Part shown: piece by piece, positions 58,343 to 64,000 of the stretch
Numbering within the stretch: position 1 is the first letter of the stretch
Layout: each line of letters begins with the position of its first letter
Notes under the pieces: model-generated
What the model saw: only the letters and a program-made list of their open reading frames with translations
Told to the model about the DNA's origin: nothing
Databases searched by the model: none
Made by a program: the position numbers and the translations under genes
Origin: JBMNKL01 sp050952225
GTDB lineage: Bacteria > Bacillota > Clostridia > Acetivibrionales > DTU013
Assembly (NCBI GenBank): GCA_050952225.1
Contig: JBMNKL010000003.1
Coordinates: forward strand, 558,001 to 622,000
DNA length: 64,000 nucleotides
Direction: 5' to 3'

Positions 58343-59692
58343 TTAAGACTTGGGCTGATACATTCCCAGTATCTTCTCAGCCAAGTCGCCGCCTTCATTT
58401 TCCACTATTACTATCTTTGTTTTTATTCTGCTGCATAGTCCATTTACGTCAACATCGTCAAGAAACAGCTCCTCGCCCGACTTCAGCATGCTCCTTGACA
58501 ATAGCAATTCGGACCCTAGTTCTACGCCCTTAAGCTGCCTGTATAAATCTCCTCCTGTAAGAAGGCCGGTTACGGTAACATTTTCCCCAAAAAACAAATT
58601 TTCAACAGGATAAACATTTACCTTTAAGTTATTATACCTTCTTTCCAATACCTGCGCCAATTGCTTTATATATCTAAAAGAACATTTCCCGGTAGCAATG
58701 CTTACATTCCTCTTCCAGCCCGGCTTTCCTGCATGCCTGTCCATTTTTCGGGCATTCCTTTTTACGTATTCCCGGAACTCATCGATAAAGAGTGCCATCA
58801 TTCCCACACCGTTTTCAAGCTGTGGGAAATCCTCGTATTCATCACAGGACGGCAAATCCTTTTCGGCTTTTATATAAAACTCGTCCGCGAGATAAACAAG
58901 CCTTGTACCATGCTGCTTCAGAAATCTATTTTGTCGTCTTTCCACCTGATCCACCACGCAGGAGGCATCGTGTGAGTCAAAAGGCTCCAGTTTATATAAA
59001 CCTTCCCTCCATTTTGTAAGGCCTACGGGAACTACCGAAATGCTGGCAATTCCGGGATGGAGCGCCGATAACTCATCCAACGTCCTTTCCAGTTCCGCTC
59101 CGTCATTCAGCCCTTTTAACAGTACAATCTGGGCATTAACTGTAATGCCGCCTTTCACAAGTATGCCGATTTGCTCCATAATATTTCCGGCAAACCGGTT
59201 CCCCAGTATAAATTTTCTAAGCTCCGGGTTCGTCGTGTGGACCGATACGTTTACCGGCGACATTTTATAGCGAACTATTCTCTCAAGCTCATTTTTCTTC
59301 ATATTCGTAAGCGTTACATAATTCCCTGACAAGAATGACAAGCGGGAATCATCGTCCTTGAAATAAAGCGTATCCCGCATTCCTTCCGGCAATTGGTCGA
59401 TAAAGCAGAATATGCACTTGTTATTGCAGCTTTTTGCTCCTGATATAAGCGGATCATCAAATTCAATCCCGGGGTCCTCATACTGGTCCTTGTCAATTAC
59501 CACCGTAACGAACATGCCGTTCCTTTTTTTCAATTCCAGCTCAACATGGGGTTCGGAAGTCAGAAAGCGGTAATCAAAAATATCTCCCACTGTTTGCCCG
59601 TTTACCGAAAGCAGGATATCGCCGGGCTCAATCCCTGCATCCTCGGCCGGGCTGCCCGGCTGTATGCTATGTATCATTATTTGTTTTTTCAT
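58343..59692 (-). CDS. DUF512-family PDZ and radical-SAM-like protein
   Basis: A 449-residue protein. The N-terminal 70 residues are PDZ-like (SIQPGSPAEDAGIEPGDILL), followed by a radical-SAM-like Cys motif CNNKCIFCFIDQLPEGMR and the DUF512 domain (VSVVPVGLTKWREGLYKLEPF). Such proteins (TIGR03279 type) are widespread in Clostridia and Cyanobacteria and have no known reaction. The ATG at 59692 has AGAGGTG before it. The neighbours are der and rpmF, the common place in Clostridia. Confidence 0.9.
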   Translation of the reverse strand: MKKQIMIHSIQPGSPAEDAGIEPGDILLSVNGQTVGDIFDYRFLTSEPHVELELKKRNGMFVTVVIDKDQYEDPGIEFDDPLISGAKSCNNKCIFCFIDQLPEGMRDTLYFKDDDSRLSFLSGNYVTLTNMKKNELERIVRYKMSPVNVSVHTTNPELRKFILGNRFAGNIMEQIGILVKGGITVNAQIVLLKGLNDGAELERTLDELSALHPGIASISVVPVGLTKWREGLYKLEPFDSHDASCVVDQVERRQNRFLKQHGTRLVYLADEFYIKAEKDLPSCDEYEDFPQLENGVGMMALFIDEFREYVKRNARKMDRHAGKPGWKRNVSIATGKCSFRYIKQLAQVLERRYNNLKVNVYPVENLFFGENVTVTGLLTGGDLYRQLKGVELGSELLLSRSMLKSGEELFLDDVDVNGLCSRIKTKIVIVENEGGDLAEKILGMYQPKS

Positions 59693-59721
59693 AGACTGGC
59701 GCACCTCTTTTCACCGGCGTT

Positions 59722-59746
59722 AAAAAAGCTGTCCTTTTCAGACAGC
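59722..59746 (-). terminator. Terminator after rpmF
   Basis: On the minus strand GCTGTC and GACAGC (59746-59741 and 59733-59728) form a stem with a 7-nt loop, followed by TTTTTT. Confidence 0.85.
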
Positions 59747-59793
59747 CTCTTTCCGCCAAACAGCCAATATTGAATCCGGATTCATAAAACGCG

Positions 59794-59979
59794 TTAATTT
59801 GCCTTAGCTTCCTTTATTACTTCTTTCCCGGCATAGTATCCACATTCTTTGCAAACAATGTGGGGAGCCTTCAATGTATGACACTGCGGGCAGCTTACCA
59901 AGCCCGGCTGTGACAATTTCCACTGGGACCTTCTCCTGCCTGTCCTTGCCTTGGACCACCTGCGTTTTGGGTTTGCCAT
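59794..59979 (-). CDS. rpmF: 50S ribosomal protein L32
   Basis: A 61-residue ribosomal protein with the L32 opening ANPKRRWSKARTGRRRSQWK and the zinc-type Cys pairs CPQCHTLKAPHIVCKECGYY. The ATG at 59979 follows GGGAGGTG; the frame is open a further 21 nt without conserved residues. It is preceded by the yceD-like gene and followed by a terminator. All four Cys are kept, so this is the zinc-binding form. Confidence 0.97.
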   Translation of the reverse strand: MANPKRRWSKARTGRRRSQWKLSQPGLVSCPQCHTLKAPHIVCKECGYYAGKEVIKEAKAN

Positions 59980-60009
59980 GTTCCACACCTCCCTGGTCAA
60001 AAGCGTATA

Positions 60010-60510
60010 TCACGAATGCTTTAATAAAACACTCAGACCTTCCATCCGCGGATCAACCGCTTCTTCCTCGTCGCATGCGCACTGCTTTTCGTTCAGGTTC
60101 GCACCGCATCTGCCGCATAAGCCCTTGCACTGCTCAGAACACAAATGCTTCATCGGAAGGCTCAAAACAATATTATCGTAGAATGCCTTATCGATGTCAA
60201 GCATTTTTCTCTCGAAGCAGTAGATATCCGGCTGGTCTTCATGTGTATTACCGGTATAGTCTTCCTTTATTTTTATCTTAAGCTTTTTGCCTGTCATACG
60301 AAGGCAGCGGTAGCACTCGCCGGTGTATGAAGCCTTCAGATATCCTTCCAGGGTTATTATGCCGTTATTATTGGTTAATGTGCCGGAAAATGATAAATCA
60401 TCATTCAGCATGAATCCCGCTACAGGCTCTTTTACCGCCGGCTCTTCCGAAAAATCGAGCTCCATCGAGGAGCCGTCAACCCTCAAAATATCCGATATAT
60501 CAACCTTCAT
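60010..60510 (-). CDS. YceD-family protein (DUF177)
   Basis: A 166-residue protein of the DUF177/YceD family. It starts MKVDISDILRVDGSSMELDF and contains GECYRCLRMTGKKLKIKIKED, the usual CxRC pattern, and a C-terminal zinc-binding C-x-C-GLCGRCGANLN segment. The family is paired with rpmF in most bacteria and has been linked to 23S rRNA or ribosome supply. The ATG at 60510 has AGGAG 8 nt before it. The rpmF start lies 30 nt downstream. Confidence 0.9.
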   Translation of the reverse strand: MKVDISDILRVDGSSMELDFSEEPAVKEPVAGFMLNDDLSFSGTLTNNNGIITLEGYLKASYTGECYRCLRMTGKKLKIKIKEDYTGNTHEDQPDIYCFERKMLDIDKAFYDNIVLSLPMKHLCSEQCKGLCGRCGANLNEKQCACDEEEAVDPRMEGLSVLLKHS

Positions 60511-60617
60511 ACGCACTTCTCCTTAAATCTGCAACAAAAGTAATTATACTAGCTAATACAGGCATTGTCAAGGCGCTTCGCCCTTTCAGCGCGATACGCC
60601 GGCACGACACATTTCAC

Positions 60618-60646
60618 TTGAATTTAGTTTTGTCAGCACCTATAAT
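60618..60646 (+). promoter_or_regulatory. Promoter of the homocysteine synthesis operon
   Basis: TTGAAT (60618-60623) and TATAAT (60641-60646) are exactly 17 nt apart. The transcript would have a leader of about 130 nt before the first gene. Confidence 0.7.
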
Positions 60647-60680
60647 ATTTAGTAATCATATTTTTCAGGAAACGGAGCTG

Positions 60681-60695
60681 CCGTTATTATAACGG
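60681..60695 (+). promoter_or_regulatory. Palindrome in the leader of the homocysteine operon
   Basis: CCGTTATTATAACGG is a perfect inverted repeat (6-bp arms, 3-nt centre) about 35 bases after the -10. It could be a repressor site or an RNA hairpin. The leader does not look like a SAM-I riboswitch or T-box to me. Confidence 0.4.
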
Positions 60696-60782
60696 AAAGC
60701 ATCAATAAGGTACTGGAGTAATTATTATTTTCAGAAACCGACCGTTTCAAATATATTATTTTAAAAAGAGAGAAGATAGTAT

Positions 60783-61946
60783 ATGGGGTACAAAAGTATT
60801 GACGAGATCAATGAAAAAATAAAGAGCGGCAAGGTCGTAGTCGTTACAGCCGATGAGATTATCGATATTGTCGCCGAAAAAGGCGTGAAACAGGCGGCAA
60901 AGGAAATCGACGTCGTAACCACGGGTACTTTCGGCCCGATGTGTTCAAGCGGCGTTTTCATTAATTTCGGGCATTCGGACCCGCCTATCAAGATGAACAA
61001 GGTCTGGCTGAACAACGTCCCCGCTTACGCCGGCCTTGCGGCGGTAGACGCCTATATAGGCGCAACAGAGCTTTCGGAATACAAAGGTATGGAATATGGC
61101 GGCGCACACGTAATAGAGGACCTGATTGCCGGAAAAAACGTGAAACTTTACGCAACATCGTACGGTACGGATTGCTACCCCAGGAAAGAGATATCTACCT
61201 ATATTAACAAGAATAACATCAACCAGGCATACATGTTCAACCCGAGGAATGCCTATCAGAACTATCCGGCAGCCACAAATTCGTCGGACAGGATTCTGTA
61301 TACATATATGGGCACTCTCCTGCCCAATTTTGGCAACGTAACATATTCAACATCAGGACAATTAAGCCCTCTTCTGAATGATCCGGAATATAGGACAATA
61401 GGGATAGGCACACGGGTATTTATAGGAGGCGCCCAGGGTTACGTAGCCTGGGAAGGCACCCAGCACAATCCCGGACAGGCACGGGGAAATAACAGCGTTC
61501 CCGTAAGCCTCGCAGGTACGCTTGCGCTTATCGGTGATATAAAGGGGATGAGCGTTGAATTTGTAAAAGCAGCCGTTTATGAACGCTACGGCGTCTCTCT
61601 CTTCGTCGGTGTCGGCATACCTATTCCCGTATTGGATGAAGACATGCTGATAAAAACCGCCGTTAAAGACAGTGAAATATTTACAACCATAGTTGACAAA
61701 AGCGGAAAAGTAAAACTGGACAAGAAGGTTTCATACGAGGAACTCAGAAGCGGCAGCATAGAACTTAACGGGAAATCTGTTCCCACCGCGCCGCTGTCGA
61801 GTTTGAAAAAAGCGAGGGAAATAGCCAAACTCCTGAAACACTGGATTGCAAGGGGAGAATTTTTGCTTACCAAACCTGTCGCGCCGCTTCCTTCAAGTAA
61901 CACCATAAATGCATTGGAGGTAAGAGGAAATGGAGAAGAAGATTAA
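60783..61946 (+). CDS. Homocysteine biosynthesis protein (HcyBio, DUF39; sulfur transfer to aspartate semialdehyde)
   Basis: A 387-residue protein of the DUF39 family. In methanogens its homologue (MA1821 of Methanosarcina acetivorans) makes homocysteine from aspartate semialdehyde with a reduced sulfur source, with no O-acylhomoserine. Two conserved cysteines are at residue 54 (FGPMCSSGVFINFGHSD) and 131 (YGTDCYPRKE), the expected catalytic residues. Other motifs are GAQGYVAWEGTQHNPGQ and GVGIPIPVLDEDM. It opens a three-gene operon and overlaps the next gene by 17 nt. Confidence 0.93.
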   Translation: MGYKSIDEINEKIKSGKVVVVTADEIIDIVAEKGVKQAAKEIDVVTTGTFGPMCSSGVFINFGHSDPPIKMNKVWLNNVPAYAGLAAVDAYIGATELSEYKGMEYGGAHVIEDLIAGKNVKLYATSYGTDCYPRKEISTYINKNNINQAYMFNPRNAYQNYPAATNSSDRILYTYMGTLLPNFGNVTYSTSGQLSPLLNDPEYRTIGIGTRVFIGGAQGYVAWEGTQHNPGQARGNNSVPVSLAGTLALIGDIKGMSVEFVKAAVYERYGVSLFVGVGIPIPVLDEDMLIKTAVKDSEIFTTIVDKSGKVKLDKKVSYEELRSGSIELNGKSVPTAPLSSLKKAREIAKLLKHWIARGEFLLTKPVAPLPSSNTINALEVRGNGEED

Positions 61947-62361
61947 GGTAACCCTGTACTTTCCTGCAAACGAAATTACAAAACCCGTAACTTACCACCT
62001 TGTCAAAGATTATGACCTGAAAGTAAACATCCTCAACGCAGACATCAGCTTGAACAAGGTAGGCAAGCTGACTATGGACATAGAGGGAGAAGAAAAAAAC
62101 ATAGAACAGGGCTTAAACTTCCTTAAAGAACAGAAAGTCACCTGCAAACTGTTTACAAAAACTATAATATGGGAAGAAGGAAGCTGCGTTCACTGCGGGG
62201 CATGCACTGCTGTTTGCCCTTCCGGCGCGCTTGAGCTTGATAAGAAAGAATGGAACTTGACATTTGACAAGGAAAAGTGCCTGATATGCGAACTATGTGT
62301 TAAGGCCTGTCCGCTAAGAGTAATGAATGTATCGGACAACGGAGCCGAAATCAATGTATGA
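61930..62361 (+). CDS. NIL-domain ferredoxin of the homocysteine pathway
   Basis: A 143-residue protein. Residues 1-78 form an NIL (ACT-like, substrate-sensing) domain, and two 4Fe-4S motifs follow: Cys86, 89, 92, 96 (CVHCGACTAVCPSGAL) and Cys117, 120, 123, 127 (CLICELCVKACPLRV). Its methanogen homologue (MA1822) acts with HcyBio as electron carrier in sulfur transfer. It overlaps both neighbours, so its making is closely tied to theirs. Confidence 0.92.
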   Translation: MEKKIKVTLYFPANEITKPVTYHLVKDYDLKVNILNADISLNKVGKLTMDIEGEEKNIEQGLNFLKEQKVTCKLFTKTIIWEEGSCVHCGACTAVCPSGALELDKKEWNLTFDKEKCLICELCVKACPLRVMNVSDNGAEINV

Positions 62362-63076
62362 AGAACGAAAATACCGTAATCTTTTCAAGGAATCAAACCT
62401 CATTTTCTTCGATGCCCGCATAATGGAAACCGATCTCAGGATCGGCGCTGAGCGCGAATTGAAACGTGAAGCGCTGGAAAGTATCAAAAAGCACAGGGGT
62501 ATAATCGAAGAATATATAAGGCTGCATCATGATTTTCTTACCAGCCTTGAACCCATTTCCGCGTCTGAAGACGCTCCTTTCATAATCAAGAGCATGTGTG
62601 AAGCTGCATCGATGGCCGGAGTCGGCCCTATGGCCGCTGTCGCCGGAGCCTTAAGCGAGATGGTCGGCAAAGACCTTCTTAAACTTTCCGGCGAGATAAT
62701 CGTTGAAAACGGCGGCGATATATATATATTGACAAAATCAGTCCGTAAAGTAGGCATATACGCCGGAGATTCCCCATTAAGCGAAAAACTGGCGATAGAA
62801 ATCAACCCGGCAGATACTCCTCTTGGCATATGCACTTCATCAGGCACCGTAGGCCATTCCTTGAGTTTTGGAAAAGCCGACGCCGCGGTCGTTACAGCAA
62901 AGAACTCATTCATTGCCGACGCGGCCGCTACTGCTGTCGGAAACCTGGTAAAATCTCCTTCCGATATGGAAAAAGCTATACAATTCGGTTCATCCATACC
63001 CGGAGTGTCAGGTATAGTTATTATTGCGGGCGGCACCATGGCGGCCTGGGGAAATATAAAACTCCTGGAATTATAA
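62354..63076 (+). CDS. UPF0280-family protein (ApbE-like fold)
   Basis: A 240-residue protein of UPF0280 (COG2122). It has AASMAGVGPMAAVAGALSEM, VENGGDIYILTKSVRK and GICTSSGTVGHSLSFGKADA, features of the ApbE-like flavin-transferase fold. COG2122 members occur with HcyBio genes in archaea and anaerobes and have been linked genetically to homocysteine synthesis in Methanosarcina. The ATG at 62354 has GGAG upstream and overlaps the ferredoxin gene; the frame is open 27 nt further upstream. Confidence 0.9.
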   Translation: MYEERKYRNLFKESNLIFFDARIMETDLRIGAERELKREALESIKKHRGIIEEYIRLHHDFLTSLEPISASEDAPFIIKSMCEAASMAGVGPMAAVAGALSEMVGKDLLKLSGEIIVENGGDIYILTKSVRKVGIYAGDSPLSEKLAIEINPADTPLGICTSSGTVGHSLSFGKADAAVVTAKNSFIADAAATAVGNLVKSPSDMEKAIQFGSSIPGVSGIVIIAGGTMAAWGNIKLLEL

Positions 63077-63113
63077 TTTGCGTGCGATTGACGCCAGGCT
63101 ATAATTCCAGGAG
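63062..63113 (+). terminator. Long hairpin at the end of the homocysteine operon
   Basis: CTCCTGGAATTATA (63062-63075, containing the stop codon) is matched exactly by the inverted TATAATTCCAGGAG (63100-63113). The loop is 24 nt and only a short T run follows. Confidence 0.6.
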
Positions 63114-63209
63114 CTTTGCCTATGCTTTGTTACAGTGGTGCAATACTCTAAATGCGGTCGGCCATAATGATACAGAACCAACCTTAATATTAAGACGTAA
63201 AATACATCG

Positions 63210-64000
63210 TTATGATATAAGCCTTAGTGTCTCCCTTGCGATTTCAAGCTCCTCGTTTGTCGGGATGACAAGAGTCTTTACTTTTGCTCCTTCTGCGCTT
63301 ATATCCATTTCTTTTCCCCTTACCTTGTTTTTCTCCGGGTCTATTTTCACTCCAAGGTAATCCAGGCCGCTTGTAGATTTTTCCCTGACTACAGCGGTGT
63401 TCTCTCCGATGCCTGCCGTGAAAATGATTGCATCTGCACCGTTCATAACGGCTGCATACTCCCCGATATATTTCTTGACCCTGTAGCAGAATACATCAAT
63501 TGCCAGTTTTGCTCTTTCATTCCCCTGCTGCACTGCCGCCTCGAGATCCCTGAAATCACTGCTGACACCAGATATGCCCAGCACACCTGATTTTTTGTTT
63601 AGATAGTCATCTATTTCTTTCGGGCTCATTTTCTCGTTTTCCATAAGAAACTTAACGACTGCCGGGTCCAGCGAGCCGCACCTGGTTCCCATGGCAAGGC
63701 CGTCCAGCGGCGTAAATCCCATGCTGGTTTCTACGGATTTCCCATACTCCACCGCGCAAATACTGGCACCGTTTCCAAGATGGCAGGATATAAGCTTCAG
63801 TTCTTCATAAGGCCTGCCAAGCATCGCTGCTGCCCTCCGGGATACATACCTGTGAGAAGTTCCATGGAACCCGTACTTCCTGATCTTGTGTTTTTCATAG
63901 ATGTCATACGGCAGCGCATATATAAACGCATATTTCGGCAACGTCTGGTGGAAAGCCGTATCAAATACCGCCACCATCGGGGTATCCGGCATGATACTGC
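63210..64000 (-). CDS. ackA: Acetate kinase (3' part, runs off the right edge)
   Basis: AckA converts acetyl phosphate and ADP to acetate and ATP. About 263 C-terminal residues are visible; around 140 N-terminal residues lie beyond the window. It has VAVFDTAFHQTLPKYAF, YGFHGTSHRYVSRRAA, the phosphate loop SCHLGNGASICAVEYG with SMGFTPLDGLAMGTRCGSLD, and VFTAGIGENT-like FTAGIGENTAVVRE. All active-site segments in this part are kept. The gene probably follows pta, as usual, outside the window. Confidence 0.96.
   Translation of the reverse strand, partial: SIMPDTPMVAVFDTAFHQTLPKYAFIYALPYDIYEKHKIRKYGFHGTSHRYVSRRAAAMLGRPYEELKLISCHLGNGASICAVEYGKSVETSMGFTPLDGLAMGTRCGSLDPAVVKFLMENEKMSPKEIDDYLNKKSGVLGISGVSSDFRDLEAAVQQGNERAKLAIDVFCYRVKKYIGEYAAVMNGADAIIFTAGIGENTAVVREKSTSGLDYLGVKIDPEKNKVRGKEMDISAEGAKVKTLVIPTNEELEIARETLRLIS

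Noticed and set aside
60653..60782. SAM riboswitch or T-box in the leader of the homocysteine operon
   Set aside because: None of the conserved sequence elements of either class is present; only a short palindrome is visible.

Overview
The window comes from a spore-forming, flagellated, anaerobic Firmicute, most likely a member of the Clostridia (a Ruminiclostridium or Acetivibrio-like lineage is my best guess; sequence alone does not fix the genus). The reasons are the spoIIGA-sigE-sigG sporulation block beside ftsA-ftsZ, the Gram-positive flagellar operon with a MotE/YlxF-type gene, a T-box leader on a leucine gene, a clostridial Agr peptide system, rubrerythrin, a ferredoxin-linked 2-oxoacid oxidoreductase and acetate kinase.

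Layout. 1-11.9 kb: flagellar operon on the minus strand (flgB-flgC-fliE-fliF-fliG-fliH-fliI-fliJ-motE, then fliK-flgD and the start of a further flagellar gene), interrupted between motE and fliK by an IS110-type element on the opposite strand. 12-19 kb: a decayed coiled-coil gene, then trmFO, topA, dprA and a ComM/YifB ATPase, all minus strand. 19-26.4 kb: nrdR, ylmC, sigG, sigE, spoIIGA, ftsZ, ftsA, sbp, divIB. At 27.33-27.37 kb a short junction joins a murA lacking its 5' third to a metH-like gene that stops inside its pterin domain; a deletion or rearrangement probably happened here. 28.9-30.8 kb: a DegS/DegU-type two-component pair. 30.96-33.48 kb: an IS1202-like element with 24-bp terminal repeats, a passenger gene of the pRiA4b ORF-3 family and an exact 27-bp flanking target duplication. 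33.5-35.7 kb: a promoter, a T-box leader with two terminators in series, and leuA. 35.9-36.4 kb: tRNA-Lys and an FmdB-type zinc ribbon. 36.9-39.6 kb: an Agr quorum-sensing module, with response regulator and kinase facing agrB-agrD. 40.1-46.6 kb: murG, an MscS channel, DUF47 plus a Pit phosphate transporter, tRNA-Ala with a partial copy beside it, bioY under a BirA box, and a CapA-like protein. 46.9-52.3 kb: rubrerythrin, YmaF, the four-subunit Vor-type oxidoreductase, a hydrolase and a MinD-like P-loop protein. 52.3-60.5 kb: tcdA, apgM, a SodC-like protein, gpsA-plsY-der, a DUF512 radical-SAM protein, and yceD-rpmF. 60.6-63.1 kb: a homocysteine-synthesis operon (HcyBio/DUF39, NIL-ferredoxin, UPF0280). 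63.2-64 kb: the 3' part of ackA.

How it fits together. Much of the window is long minus-strand operons of motility, division and sporulation genes. Accessory change is concentrated at the two insertion sequences, the metH-murA junction, the leuA leader and the Agr cluster. The points most worth following are the IS1202-like element with its passenger, the IS110 element whose 5' noncoding segment is the expected place for a bridge RNA, the double-terminator T-box leader, and the metH-murA junction.
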